Assembly (NCBI RefSeq): GCF_007833215.1
Contig: NZ_CP042239.1
Location: 682,001 to 746,000, forward strand
Source: Sphingomonas suaedae
GTDB lineage: Bacteria > Pseudomonadota > Alphaproteobacteria > Sphingomonadales > Sphingomonadaceae
Direction: 5' to 3'
DNA length: 64,000 bases
A program made the translations under genes and the position numbers. The notes beneath the pieces are model-generated. The model ran no database searches. It was not told the DNA's origin and saw only the letters and a program-made list of their open reading frames with translations. Of the stretch, positions 50,296 to 59,911 are shown piece by piece; within the stretch, counting starts at the first letter, position 1; each line of letters opens with the position of its first letter.

Positions 50296-52362
50296 ATGAC
50301 GCTTCAAACCGCGCGAGCGGTGCTGCTGTTCAGCACCGCCATCTTTGCTATGTCGTCACACGCATGCGCCCAGGAGGGGTCAGGCCCGGTGGCGTCGCAG
50401 GATGATGATGAAGTCATCGTCGTCGTGGGCGCGCTCACCGACGTCGCGCTCGATCGTAAGGATATCCAGGCAAGCCAAGCCAACGACCTGTCCGACCTGT
50501 TTCGCAACGTGCCTTCGGTGGCGGTCGGCGGATCGCTCGGCATCGCGCAGAAAATCTATGTGCGCGGCCTTGAGGATTCGCTGCTCAACGTGACGATCGA
50601 CGGAGCGCCGCAGCACGGCACGCTGTTCCACCATGTCGGCCGCGTCAGCATCGAGCCCGAATTGCTAAAGACGGTGGAGGTTCAGGCGGGCGCGGGTGAG
50701 GCGACGGCGGGCTTCGGCGCCATCGGGGGCGCGATCCGCTTCGTGACCGTCGATCCGACCGACCTGTTGCGCGACGGGCGCGACTTTGGCGCGATCGCCA
50801 AGGGCGGCTGGTTCAGCAATGACGGATACAAGCTGTCGGGCACCGCCTATGCGCGGTTGACCGGCGACATCGGCGTGCTTGCGTCCTTCGTCCATGTCGA
50901 TCGCGACGATTTCCGCGACGGCAATGGCGTCACGCTGCGGGGCACCGGCGCGACCCAGCAGCTCGGCTTCGTCAAGTTCGGCGGCGAGCTCGGTGGCGGG
51001 CATCGCTTCACGCTGAGCTATGAGCAGCGCGACGAAGAGGGCGAGTTTGGTCAGCGTCCCAACTGGCCGGTCCTGGCCGGCGACCGGCTGTTCCCGGTCG
51101 AGGGCAAGCGCAAGACCGCCATCGCCAATTATGGGCTGAAGACCGGGGCGGGCATCGACCTCGAAACGACCGGATACTGGACGCGATCCGATTTCACCCA
51201 GGACCGCTATGACCGTTGGGGGCTGTACGGTGCGGAGATCGAAAGCTGGGGCTTCGACGCGCGCGCGCGCATCCGCACCGGCGGGCATGATGTCACGGTC
51301 GGCGCCGAGCATCGGTCGGACCGGGTGATGAGCCAGTATCTGGCTAACGCAGCGGCCTGGCAGCCCTGGGCATGGGACCCGAATATCGGCCGGTTCGAAG
51401 AGCGCGGATCGTTGATGGGCGTCTATATCCAGGACCGCTGGCGCGTGATCGAACCGCTGCTGCTCAGCTTCGGTGCGCGCTACGACGCCTATGATCTCGA
51501 CCAGGTCACCTACCGCACCGGGATCGACAGCGACGGGGTCAGCATCAACGGCGGTGCAACGCTCGACGTCGCCCCGGGTCTGTCGCTCAATGCTGGCTAT
51601 GCGGAGGCGTTTCGCGGCAAGGAGATCGGCGACGCCTTCGTGCTCGAGCAGCGCCCGGGCCGCATCTCGCTCTCGCCGACCCTGCGCCCGGAGCGGGTCG
51701 AGAATATCGAAGGCGGGGTGAAATATAACCGCGACGGCATTTTCGCCTCGGTCGTCTATTATCACACCCGCATCCGCGACGTGGTGCTCGATCAACTGGG
51801 CAGCGGCCCGGCGCCGCAATCCTCGACCTATTACGAGAATGTCGGCACATTCAATGCGGAGGGCTTCGAGCTACGCGCGGGATACAGGATGGGCCCCTTC
51901 TCGATCGACGGCTATTTCAACCATTATGACTCGCGTCTCAATGGCCGGATGATTGAGGGGTATGAGCAGATCGCGCTGGGCAATTCGGTCGGCGACAATT
52001 GGGCGGTCAGCGCGGTCTATGAGCCTTCGTCATCGCTGTCGCTGCGCGCGACGTTCACCCGCTATGAAGATCTGAACAATGTCGAGGTGCTGTTCCGCGA
52101 GCAGCAGCTCGGCTGGATCGCGGACACCCAGTTCATCGACAAGCCCGGCTATTCGGTCGTCGATCTCTACGGCACCTGGCGGCCGTTCGGGACCGAGACG
52201 GTCGAGCTTCAGGCGGCGGTCTATAACCTGTTCGACAAGCAATATCGCGCGCACGCCAGCGTCGGCGACTACAGCCAGCTCGGCCTGCCCGATTATGCGA
52301 TCGTCCAGGGCTTGCCCGAGCCGGGCCGCAACATCCGTCTCGGCATCTCGTTCCGCTACTGA
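50296..52362 (+). CDS. TonB-dependent receptor, iron/heme type
   Basis: A 688-residue receptor. Signal peptide to about 25 (ends HACAQ), TonB box DEVIVVVGALTDV, plug (LFRNVPSVAVGG, QKIYVRGLEDSLLNVTIDGA, KTVEVQAGAGEATAGFGAIG) and a barrel ending LGISFRY. Length and plug resemble catecholate or heme receptors. The promoter has GTCGCAATAGC, shared with the first iron receptor. The stop overlaps the following PepSY gene by one base (TGATG). Confidence 0.92.
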   Translation: MTLQTARAVLLFSTAIFAMSSHACAQEGSGPVASQDDDEVIVVVGALTDVALDRKDIQASQANDLSDLFRNVPSVAVGGSLGIAQKIYVRGLEDSLLNVTIDGAPQHGTLFHHVGRVSIEPELLKTVEVQAGAGEATAGFGAIGGAIRFVTVDPTDLLRDGRDFGAIAKGGWFSNDGYKLSGTAYARLTGDIGVLASFVHVDRDDFRDGNGVTLRGTGATQQLGFVKFGGELGGGHRFTLSYEQRDEEGEFGQRPNWPVLAGDRLFPVEGKRKTAIANYGLKTGAGIDLETTGYWTRSDFTQDRYDRWGLYGAEIESWGFDARARIRTGGHDVTVGAEHRSDRVMSQYLANAAAWQPWAWDPNIGRFEERGSLMGVYIQDRWRVIEPLLLSFGARYDAYDLDQVTYRTGIDSDGVSINGGATLDVAPGLSLNAGYAEAFRGKEIGDAFVLEQRPGRISLSPTLRPERVENIEGGVKYNRDGIFASVVYYHTRIRDVVLDQLGSGPAPQSSTYYENVGTFNAEGFELRAGYRMGPFSIDGYFNHYDSRLNGRMIEGYEQIALGNSVGDNWAVSAVYEPSSSLSLRATFTRYEDLNNVEVLFREQQLGWIADTQFIDKPGYSVVDLYGTWRPFGTETVELQAAVYNLFDKQYRAHASVGDYSQLGLPDYAIVQGLPEPGRNIRLGISFRY

Positions 52363-53498
52363 TGTCCGCGCCGCCATCGACGCAGGAAAGGCGGCGATGG
52401 CGGCCGTTCGCGCGGGTGTGGCACCGCTGGTTCGGCATATTGGGTGGATTGTGGCTGCTGCTGCTCGCGGTGACCGGTTCGGCGATCACCTTCTATGACG
52501 AGATCGATAGCTGGCTGAATCCCGATCTGCGGACGATTCCGGTCGCAATGGCAGCGCATGCACCGCTCGACGTGGCGGTGAAGCGCGCAGAGGTGGCGGT
52601 GCCGGGCTTTGCCGCGAGCAATATCCTGATGCCATCGCATCCACGCGGGACGATCTGGATGCTGGGCCGTGCGCCGGTTGATGGCTCCCCGCGGCCTGTG
52701 GAAGTCTTTGCCGATCCGCGTGACGGGCGCACGCTTGGCTGGCGCGAGAGCGGAGCGCTGTCGTTCGACCGGCGGCATGCGATGAATATCCTGTACGGCT
52801 TGCATATCGACCTGCTCGCCGGGCCGTGGATGACCTGGTTCCTCGGGCTGGTATCGCTCGCCTGGCTGATCGATCATGCCATCGCGTTGTGGCTGGCGGT
52901 CCCAAAGCTCGCCCGCTGGCGCGCGGCCTTTGCGGTTGCGGGGAAGCCGGGGAGTCTGCGCCGGCTGTTCGACTGGCACCGCGCGCCGGGCATGCGGTGG
53001 TGGCCGGTCACCCTCGTGCTGGCGTTGACCGGCGTTACCCTGGCCTGGCCCGAGGACAGTCGTCATGCCGTGGCGCTGGTGTCGCCGGTGACAGGGCGGC
53101 TGCACGAACATTGGCCCGATCGCGACCCGCCCGCGACGCCGGTCCCGATCGAGACCGCCATCGCGGCGGTGACAAAGGACCGGGCGCAATTGCACAGCGT
53201 GCGCATCCTTGCGGACCATGCAGCCTATGCGGTGCGGACGTTCGACGCGCGCGATCCCGATGATCAGGGGCGGCTGTGGACCTATGTCGCGATGACCGAT
53301 GGCCGCATCCTCGCGCGTCGGCACGACAATGGGACCAGCGGCGCCGACCTGTTCTTCGCATGGCAATATCCGCTGCATTCGGGCAAGGCGTTCGGCGCTA
53401 TCGGGCGCTGGATCGTGTTTTTCGGCGGGCTGATCACGGCCGCGCTGGTCGGTACCGGTTGGATGCTGTGGCTGCGCCGGAGAGGACGGCGACGTTGA
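52362..53498 (+). CDS. PepSY domain-containing inner-membrane protein
   Basis: A 378-residue protein of the PepSY-TM family: first helix at VWHRWFGILGGLWLLLLAVTG, then AITFYDEIDSWLNP, paired helices after HIDLLAGPWMTWFLGLVSLA, IDHAIALWLAVPKL, another helix at WWPVTLVLALTGVTLAW and a C-terminal helix WIVFFGGLITAALVGTGWML, with a basic tail. Conserved histidines (HRW, LHIDLL, DWHRAPG, YPLHSG) fit heme-mediated reduction of ferric ligands. Translation is coupled to the receptor gene. Confidence 0.88.
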   Translation: MSAPPSTQERRRWRPFARVWHRWFGILGGLWLLLLAVTGSAITFYDEIDSWLNPDLRTIPVAMAAHAPLDVAVKRAEVAVPGFAASNILMPSHPRGTIWMLGRAPVDGSPRPVEVFADPRDGRTLGWRESGALSFDRRHAMNILYGLHIDLLAGPWMTWFLGLVSLAWLIDHAIALWLAVPKLARWRAAFAVAGKPGSLRRLFDWHRAPGMRWWPVTLVLALTGVTLAWPEDSRHAVALVSPVTGRLHEHWPDRDPPATPVPIETAIAAVTKDRAQLHSVRILADHAAYAVRTFDARDPDDQGRLWTYVAMTDGRILARRHDNGTSGADLFFAWQYPLHSGKAFGAIGRWIVFFGGLITAALVGTGWMLWLRRRGRRR

Positions 53499-53711
53499 CT
53501 GGAATGCGCCCATTTCCCGAACATTCACAAGGTCAACGGGCAACCCTGAGAGCGGTCGACAGCGCCAGCCACGCCTTCGTGGTTAGGCCCAGTATCGCTT
53601 CAGCCATCCAGCTATTCCGGCTGAAGCGGTACAGCGCCATGAACCGTTGAGGACCTGGTCCCACTGCTCGCGCAGCGCAGTGAGCCCGTACCGCCGCCGC
53701 CGATGTGCCGC

Positions 53712-56345
53712 TTAAAAGCGTCCGCGAAGGGTAAGTCCATAGGTACGCGGTTCCGAAAGATATGCCGAGAAGGTATTCTGAAGCGCGCTGTCGAAGATCA
53801 CCTGCGTATAGTCGGTATTCAGCAGATTTTGCGCCCACAGTTCGATCGCCCAGCGCTCGTCCTTACCTCGCAGGCCGATGCGCGCGTTCATGATCGTGTA
53901 GCCGTCCTGGATCTTGTTGTCGCCCAGGCTGGAGCCCGTGTTGTAATCGCTGCTGGTCCGGGCGTTGACGAAGAACAGCGCCGACAGGCCGCTCGACCCG
54001 ATCTCCGGGGTCCAGCTCACCGAATTGGTGATGACATAGGCCGGTGCATTCGAGATCCGCTCGCCCGGCAGGCGGCGGAGCGCAGTGCTGAGCGGCGTGC
54101 CGGCGGCGCTGCCGACCAGATTATCGGCATAGCGGGTGTCGGTATAGGTGAGGCCCAGCCCGACATTGAAGTTGCGCGCGGGGCGCAGGCTCGCCTCCAG
54201 CTCGATCCCCTGCGCGATGACGCCAGCCTTCACGTCGTCCGGGTTGCACGCACCGGTTGCGGGGTTGGTGTCGCGATCCGCTCCGCCCAAATCCGTCCCG
54301 CAGCCATTGATCGTCTCGACGATATATTTGGTGCCGTCGAAGGTGTTGAGCTGGAAATTCTCGAACTCGGAGCGGAAGGCTGCGGCCGACAGCGTGAATT
54401 GCGGCCGCGAATATTTGACACCGAATTCATAGGCGGTGACCTTTTCGGGGTCGAAGCGCAGCTTCACTACATCCGCCGGCCCGACGACCGTGTTGGGAGA
54501 GCCGAGCGCCCCGCGATCGAGGTTGAAGCCGCCCGCCTTGTAGCCGCGCGAGTAGCTGCCATAGAGCAACAGATCGGGCGTCGGCTTCCACGAAAGGACC
54601 GCGGTTCCGGTCCACTCGTCTTCCTCGATCCGGTCGGACAGGCCGAAGGCGTTGATTTCCGAAGACGAGTTTCCGAGGCAGCCGAGCGTCGTGATGCCCG
54701 AGGCATTGCCGACCAGTGCTCGGATCTGCGGACAATAGATGTTGGAATTGTCGAGCGTCGCGCCGAGTTCCTTGATCTCACGCGTGTAGCGCAGCCCCAG
54801 CGTCAGATCGAGCGTATCGGTGACGTGGAAGATGTTGTGCGTAAACCCGGCCAGACTGTCGCTTTTCTGGCGATAGCGCGTGCCTTCGTCGCCGACATCG
54901 GCGACTTGGCTCAGCAGGTCGAGCGCGCGCACCGTGGGCGAGAGATTGCCGCCCAGCACGGCGCGGCCGGTTGCGGTCAGGCAGCCCGGCGCCGCTGCGG
55001 AGATGAACGCGGCGCTGATCGACGAGACCACGCGGCACGCCGAGAACTGGCCGTACTGGCTGCCAAACTTCAGGCCCGAACCGGTATTCAGGATCTCGCT
55101 CGAATAATAGCCGCCGACCAGCCAGTCGAGCTTATCGTCGAACGCGCTGCCTTGGAGCCGCAGCTCCTGCGAGAAGGTGTGGAAGCGCCGGCCCCCGCCG
55201 GTACCGTCGATGTGGAGCAGGTCGACCAGGCTGTAATCCGCATCCGCCGCCTGCGTGTTCGAGAATTCGCGATAGGCGGTGACCGAGGTGAGCGAGAGAT
55301 TGCCGGGGTTCCAGTTGATCTCGACCGACCCGCCATAATCCTTGGTTTCGCCGCCAAAGCCACGGCCGGGCGAGAGTGACGCGCGACGTGAATAGGGATC
55401 GTCGAGGCTGGGATAGAGATCGGTATAGTCGCCCGGCGCGAGCAGATCGAGGATGCCGACCAGCGGGTTCGCCGCCGGATTGAGCGTCGCCGAATTACCC
55501 GGCGCGATCGCGTCGGTCGCGAAGACCGCCGCGCAGCACGCCTCGGTCCGCTTGGTATAATCGCCGATGACCCGGACCGACAGGTCGGCACCGGGTTCGA
55601 ACAGCAGCTGGCCCCGGATCAGGTAACGGTCGCGGGTGTTGATCCGATCGCCCGAGGTGACATCGAGATAATAGCCGTCGCGGCTCTCATACACCGCCTC
55701 CAGCTTGGCCGCGATCGTCGAGGTCAGTGGGCCGGTTACGCCGCCTTCGAAGCGGGCATAATCGTAATTGCCGTAGGACGCGTAGGCATAGCCGCGAAAG
55801 TCGAACTCGGGCGCCTTGGTGATCACATGGATCAGGCCGGCCGATGCGTTACGGCCGAACAGCGTGCCCTGCGGTCCGCGCAGCACCTCGACCCGCTCGA
55901 CTTCGCCCAGTTCGTTCATCCCGACGCCGGTGCGCGAGCGATAGACGCCGTCGACAAAGATCGCGACCGAGCTTTCCAGTCCGGCATTGTCGCCGACCGT
56001 GCCGACACCGCGAATACGTGCCGATGTATTGGCTTCAGAACCAGTAGAAGAGACGAGCAACGACGGCGCAAGCTGATTGAGCTGGCGGATGTCGGATGCG
56101 CCCGAATTGCGCAACGCTTCTTCGCCGACCGCGGAAATCGCGATCGGCACATCGGTGACGCTGGTCGCGCGGCGCGTTGCGGTGACCACGATCTCGGCGG
56201 TCGTAGCATCATCGTCGGCACGGGCAGTCTCTGCCGACTCCTGCGCAGCCGCAACGGGTTCGGCCGGTTCCGCCGCCCAGGTCGGCATGGCCGCGGTGGC
56301 GAACATGCTCGCGGCGCCGAGCAACGTGAAACGCGATGCTTTCAT
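53712..56345 (-). CDS. TonB-dependent receptor (catabolic locus)
   Basis: An 877-residue receptor: signal peptide to about 24 (ends TWAAEP), TonB box AEIVVTATRRATSVTDVP, plug (RVEVLRGPQGTLFGRNASAG), barrel ending TYGLTLRGRF. The VTATRR box and GPQGTLFGRNA plug are those of the large sphingomonad receptor group that takes up non-iron compounds such as aromatics, steroids or pesticides. It lies apart from its TetR neighbours and has the CGCACCACTA element 90 bases upstream of its start. Substrate not known. Confidence 0.92.
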   Translation of the reverse strand: MKASRFTLLGAASMFATAAMPTWAAEPAEPVAAAQESAETARADDDATTAEIVVTATRRATSVTDVPIAISAVGEEALRNSGASDIRQLNQLAPSLLVSSTGSEANTSARIRGVGTVGDNAGLESSVAIFVDGVYRSRTGVGMNELGEVERVEVLRGPQGTLFGRNASAGLIHVITKAPEFDFRGYAYASYGNYDYARFEGGVTGPLTSTIAAKLEAVYESRDGYYLDVTSGDRINTRDRYLIRGQLLFEPGADLSVRVIGDYTKRTEACCAAVFATDAIAPGNSATLNPAANPLVGILDLLAPGDYTDLYPSLDDPYSRRASLSPGRGFGGETKDYGGSVEINWNPGNLSLTSVTAYREFSNTQAADADYSLVDLLHIDGTGGGRRFHTFSQELRLQGSAFDDKLDWLVGGYYSSEILNTGSGLKFGSQYGQFSACRVVSSISAAFISAAAPGCLTATGRAVLGGNLSPTVRALDLLSQVADVGDEGTRYRQKSDSLAGFTHNIFHVTDTLDLTLGLRYTREIKELGATLDNSNIYCPQIRALVGNASGITTLGCLGNSSSEINAFGLSDRIEEDEWTGTAVLSWKPTPDLLLYGSYSRGYKAGGFNLDRGALGSPNTVVGPADVVKLRFDPEKVTAYEFGVKYSRPQFTLSAAAFRSEFENFQLNTFDGTKYIVETINGCGTDLGGADRDTNPATGACNPDDVKAGVIAQGIELEASLRPARNFNVGLGLTYTDTRYADNLVGSAAGTPLSTALRRLPGERISNAPAYVITNSVSWTPEIGSSGLSALFFVNARTSSDYNTGSSLGDNKIQDGYTIMNARIGLRGKDERWAIELWAQNLLNTDYTQVIFDSALQNTFSAYLSEPRTYGLTLRGRF

Positions 56346-56434
56346 GACAATCCCTCCCGATCCGATGCGCCCTTGATGGGCTGCTTGCCCGGCAACATGC
56401 CTGCATTGAATACAGGGTCAAGGATATTTTCACG

Positions 56435-56444
56435 CGCACCACTA
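56435..56444 (-). promoter_or_regulatory. CGCACCACTA element before the receptor
   Basis: CGCACCACTA here is repeated exactly at 60459-60468 upstream of the flavin reductase gene, and a related ATACGCAC element (minus strand) lies at 59378-59385 before the amidohydrolase. All three precede minus-strand catabolic genes; they may be operators for one of the TetR proteins in this locus. Confidence 0.35.
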
Positions 56445-56541
56445 TATTTTTCGAGTTTTCGGTATCCCCGGACGGCGGTTCAACTGCGAAGGATGCGCCG
56501 CTGCCCTTTCGCAACGGCCGTCGCTCCGCTATCCAGCGGGG

Positions 56542-57450
56542 ATGGGGAATGAGCATCAGCAGGGCGGCAAGCCCGGTTCCGGCCGCACCATTACGCGCGA
56601 CGAACTCTATGCGCTGGTCTGGTCGGAGCCGCTCGCCACGGTTGCCGCCCGGTTCGGCCTGAGCGCGAACGGCATCGCCAAGATCTGCGATCGCCTCGGG
56701 ATTCCGCGGCCCGAACGCAGCTACTGGATGCGATCGGCCGCCGCACGGCCGCCGCGCACGCCGCTCAACCCGGCGCCCGAGGGGGTGGACGAGCAGCTGG
56801 TGCTGGGCGCCGGGCGCGCGATGGCGCGGCGCCCGCGTTCGCGCCGTTCGCGCGCCGACCGCCGAACCGAGCTGCTCGATGCTGCGGCGGCGATGGCGCT
56901 TGAAACGGGCGTGGCCGAAGTGACGCTGAAACGTCTCGCACGCCAGATCGGGATCAGCGAGGCGCAGGCGCATAACTGCTTTCCGGGCCGGACGGATCTT
57001 CTGCTTGCGCTGGCGCGGCGCGAGATTGCCGAGGTCGAGGAGCGTCGCCAGTCGGTCGTCGCGCGCGGCGAGGATCGGCTCGCCAGCATCGTCATCTCCA
57101 CCGTGACCTATCTCCACCAGGCCAAGGCACGCGGTACCTTGCTGCAGCTGTTGCTCCGCACGCCTGAAATCCGCGAGGGCCTTCGCGCCGAACGCGCCGA
57201 GGCGGCGGCGGTCGCGCGCGAGCCGATCCTGCGATCGCTGTCCGACCGGTTTGCGATGGAGCGCTCATTGGCCAATGCCTCCACCGCCGCGCTGACTGCG
57301 GTCTGCCTCCGCGCAGGCGGACTGATCGCCGCCGGGCGGGATTCCTTTGCCGATGTCGAGCGGATTTGCCTGGCGCTGGTGATGGCCGGCGCGCGCAGTA
57401 ACGAAAGCCTGAGCGCGCGCGGCGCCGGACCTAAAGCCCCGTCGGTCTGA
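56542..57450 (+). CDS. TetR family regulator with extra N-terminal HTH-like domain
   Basis: A 302-residue protein. Residues 19-62 (RDELYALVWSEPLATVAARF, GLSANGIAKICDRLGIPRPE, then RSYW) form a separate HTH-like domain known from sphingomonad proteins. After a basic linker, residues 106-150 are the TetR DNA-binding domain (RTELLDAAAAMALETGVAEV, TLKRLARQIGISEAQAHNCF), followed by the helical ligand domain. Two DNA-binding modules in one chain are unusual for TetR. The 3' end overlaps the convergent TetR gene by 20 bases. Confidence 0.88.
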   Translation: MGNEHQQGGKPGSGRTITRDELYALVWSEPLATVAARFGLSANGIAKICDRLGIPRPERSYWMRSAAARPPRTPLNPAPEGVDEQLVLGAGRAMARRPRSRRSRADRRTELLDAAAAMALETGVAEVTLKRLARQIGISEAQAHNCFPGRTDLLLALARREIAEVEERRQSVVARGEDRLASIVISTVTYLHQAKARGTLLQLLLRTPEIREGLRAERAEAAAVAREPILRSLSDRFAMERSLANASTAALTAVCLRAGGLIAAGRDSFADVERICLALVMAGARSNESLSARGAGPKAPSV

Positions 57451-58039
57451 GCGAATCGATCCCGGCAAGGACGAGGCGCCGGTTCGTCGCATGCGCGTCC
57501 TCGCACGACAGCTCGCCACGTCGGACCAGCCGCGCTAGTTCTTCGGGGATCGCCCCCAGCAGTTCGACCATGATCAGCGCTTCGCGCGGCGGGAGCGACA
57601 GTTCGCGCTTCAGCGCGCCTGCCAGGCTGTGGATCGTCGTCGCACGATAGCTGCGTACCGCCTCCGGCAACGTCACCGTGCGCGGCACCTCGCGCCCGAT
57701 ATAATGGAGCACCGGGCCATGTTCGACGACGTGATCGAGGTAGATCGACGTCGCCGCGACCAGGCGCCCGGCGGCATCGCCGGTGCGGCAGGCGACGGTG
57801 AACCCGGCCTCGTCGAGCCGCTCGATCGCGCGCAGCAGCACCGCGTCGATCAACGCATTCTGGTCGGAAAAATAGGCATAGACGAGCGCGCGGCTCGACC
57901 CCATCGCATCGGCGATCGCCTGGATCGACAGCGGCAGGGTGCCCGTCGCCAGAATCTGCGCTTCGGCGAGATCGACGATCTCGCTGATCCGGTCGCCCGA
58001 ACGCTTGCGCTTCTGCGGGACCGCCTCCTGTTGCTCCAT
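57431..58039 (-). CDS. TetR family transcriptional regulator
   Basis: A 202-residue classical TetR. HTH at about 17-62 (ISEIVDLAEAQILATGTLPL, SIQAIADAMGSSRALVYAYF), helical ligand domain after. ATG 58039 (MEQQEAVPQKRK) is preferred over a much longer frame. It lies downstream of the amidohydrolase gene, separated by a strong terminator at 58093-58124, so it has its own promoter. It overlaps the other TetR gene tail-to-tail. Ligand and operator unknown. Confidence 0.9.
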   Translation of the reverse strand: MEQQEAVPQKRKRSGDRISEIVDLAEAQILATGTLPLSIQAIADAMGSSRALVYAYFSDQNALIDAVLLRAIERLDEAGFTVACRTGDAAGRLVAATSIYLDHVVEHGPVLHYIGREVPRTVTLPEAVRSYRATTIHSLAGALKRELSLPPREALIMVELLGAIPEELARLVRRGELSCEDAHATNRRLVLAGIDSLRPTGL

Positions 58040-58092
58040 GGCTGCGTTGCTAGGGCAAGCGACAGGTCGCTGGCAACCATCGACGCGCACTG

Positions 58093-58124
58093 AAAAAAGG
58101 CTCCGGCAGCGATGTGCCGGAGCC
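58093..58124 (-). terminator. rho-independent terminator of the amidohydrolase gene
   Basis: GGCTCCGGC (58099-58107) and GCCGGAGCC (58116-58124), a perfect 9-bp stem with an 8-base loop, followed on the minus strand by six T (58093-58098). It lies 47 bases after the amidohydrolase stop and before the TetR start. Confidence 0.9.
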
Positions 58125-58170
58125 AAGGGAAGCACCCGGGAGTGGGTGTTTTGGTTGAGCCGCGTGCGGC

Positions 58171-59352
58171 TTATTCTGCGGCGATCGCCTCGGCGGCGGC
58201 CGGTATGTTCATCAGCGCCTCGTAATTGCGGCGATAGAAGGCGTCCTTCGATTCCTCGTCGATGCCCTCCATCGTCGCCTCGAAGCGGCCGATCGGATCC
58301 TTCGTCCCCTCGGGGTGCGGATAATCGCTCGAGAACAGGAACAGCTCGGCGCCCGCATCGCGGATCATCCGGCCGACATCTTCGGACGGGAAGGGGGTGA
58401 ATTTCATCGCGCGGCGTACATAGTCCGACGGCTTGAGCTTCATCGCCTGGAGATAGGGGTCGGTCTTGCCGAACGAGCGCAGCCCGCCGTCGAGCTGGCG
58501 CAGGAATTCCGGCACCCAGCCCGCGCCGCACTCGACCACCGCGCCGCGCAGCGCGGGGAAGCGATCGAAGACGCCGTCATAGACCAGCGCGGTGATAAAC
58601 ATTTGCGGTGCGTAGCCAAGGCACGGATAGTCGCCGAACCGCAGATTCTCGCCGCCGCCATGCAGGTCGGGCGCGCGCTCGCGACCGTTGTTGTGGAATG
58701 CCTTGGGCTGCATGAACGTGCCCGGGCCGATATGCAGCGTGAAGGGAATGTCCTCCGCCTCCAGCTTCGCCCAGAACGGATCATGGACGGTGTGACCGGG
58801 CGAACGTTCGCCCGCCGGGGCGTTCGACGGCAACAGCACCGCGCCCGCGCCCTGTTCGATCGCCTTGTCGAGCAGGTCCATCGCGCGGTCCGGATTGTCG
58901 AGCGGAATGAAGGCAATGTAGATCAGCCGGGGGTCGGCAGCGCAGAAAGCGGCCTGGGCGCAGTTGAGCGCGTGCGCGGCCTTGTACAGCGTATCCTCAT
59001 CCTTGGCGCGACGCACCAGCCCCAGGCCGAAGGTCGGGAACACGAGCTGAGATTCGAAACCGAGCGCGTCGAGCGCACGTACCCGCTCTTCGGTGTCGAA
59101 CGCGCCATAGCCGCCCCAGCCCTTGGTACCGGCGATGATATTCTCGCGCGCCTCGGCATCGGCGGCGGCGTCGTTCTTGCGGGCGCGGGCCTGTTCGATG
59201 ACCGACAGGATGCGCTGTCCGGTCGTTGCATCGCCGTAGAGCGAGCCGAGCGACTCGACGAGACTGGGATCCAGATAAGGCGCCAGCCAGTCGCCCGTTT
59301 CCATCGTGTGGCTGTCCGCATCGTGAATGATGCGACCGTTCGCATAGGTCAT
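58171..59352 (-). CDS. amidohydrolase family protein (ACMSD-like)
   Basis: A 393-residue TIM-barrel metal-dependent enzyme of the amidohydrolase 2 group: IIHDADSHTMETGDWLAPYL (metal motif D-x-D-x-H), IPFTLHIGPG (His), and LFLFSSDYPHPEGTKDPIGR near the C-terminus (Asp). Members hydrolyse or decarboxylate aromatic ring-fission or related acids. Good ribosome site (GAGGAG, 8 bases upstream). Next to it are a VOC protein and a flavin reductase, as in aromatic or steroid catabolism. The reaction here is not identified. Confidence 0.9.
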   Translation of the reverse strand: MTYANGRIIHDADSHTMETGDWLAPYLDPSLVESLGSLYGDATTGQRILSVIEQARARKNDAAADAEARENIIAGTKGWGGYGAFDTEERVRALDALGFESQLVFPTFGLGLVRRAKDEDTLYKAAHALNCAQAAFCAADPRLIYIAFIPLDNPDRAMDLLDKAIEQGAGAVLLPSNAPAGERSPGHTVHDPFWAKLEAEDIPFTLHIGPGTFMQPKAFHNNGRERAPDLHGGGENLRFGDYPCLGYAPQMFITALVYDGVFDRFPALRGAVVECGAGWVPEFLRQLDGGLRSFGKTDPYLQAMKLKPSDYVRRAMKFTPFPSEDVGRMIRDAGAELFLFSSDYPHPEGTKDPIGRFEATMEGIDEESKDAFYRRNYEALMNIPAAAEAIAAE

Positions 59353-59487
59353 TTTCGAGGCTCCTCACCGTTTGTTAGTGCGTATGTCACAAGCGAGAAT
59401 AAGGTGGACTAAAAGAGTGTGTCAACACGATTCCCAGCGCATCGACGCGCGCACGCGTGAAATTGCCGATGTGTTCTAGTGCGATCG

Positions 59488-59886
59488 TCATTTCGTCTGG
59501 GGTGCAGCGCCGCCGGGGTTCAGGATCTCGACCGAATGGCCGTCGGGATCGCGGAAGATGGCGACGCGTGCTGGCCCATAGGCTGAGGGCGGAAACAGCG
59601 CCGCCGCCCCGGCCGCGCAGCACGCCGCATAGGTCGAGTCGACATCGCCGACGACAAAGCCGACCGGACCATGCGCATTGCCGCGATCCAGTGCGCGGCC
59701 ATCCTTCCACCGGCACAGAACCAGGCTGCCGCCCCCGTCGCGGGCACGCAGCACCAGTTCGTCGAACTCCGGGGTCGCAAAGCGTTGTGCGGGTTCGAGG
59801 CCCAGTCCCGCACGATAGAATTCGGCCGACCGGTCGAGATCGGTCACGAAGAGCTTGGCAAAGGCGAGGCCGCGTGAGGCAGTCAT
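59488..59886 (-). CDS. VOC family protein (glyoxalase/dioxygenase-like)
   Basis: A 132-residue protein from ATG 59886 (MTASRGLAFAKLFVTDLDRS). Two beta-alpha-beta-beta-beta modules: AEFYRAGLGLEPAQRFATPE, ELVLRARDGGGSLVLCRW, then GFVVGDVDSTYAACCAAGA, VAIFRDPDGHSVEILNPGG. The C-terminal FRDPDGHSVEI strand carries the metal-binding Glu typical of VOC enzymes. Could be a lyase, isomerase or binding protein; substrate unknown. A longer N-terminal frame (60018) is rejected because it overlaps the flavin reductase gene. Confidence 0.88.
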   Translation of the reverse strand: MTASRGLAFAKLFVTDLDRSAEFYRAGLGLEPAQRFATPEFDELVLRARDGGGSLVLCRWKDGRALDRGNAHGPVGFVVGDVDSTYAACCAAGAAALFPPSAYGPARVAIFRDPDGHSVEILNPGGAAPQTK

Positions 59887-59911
59887 AACTCGATCTCCAG
59901 GTTGCAGGGCG

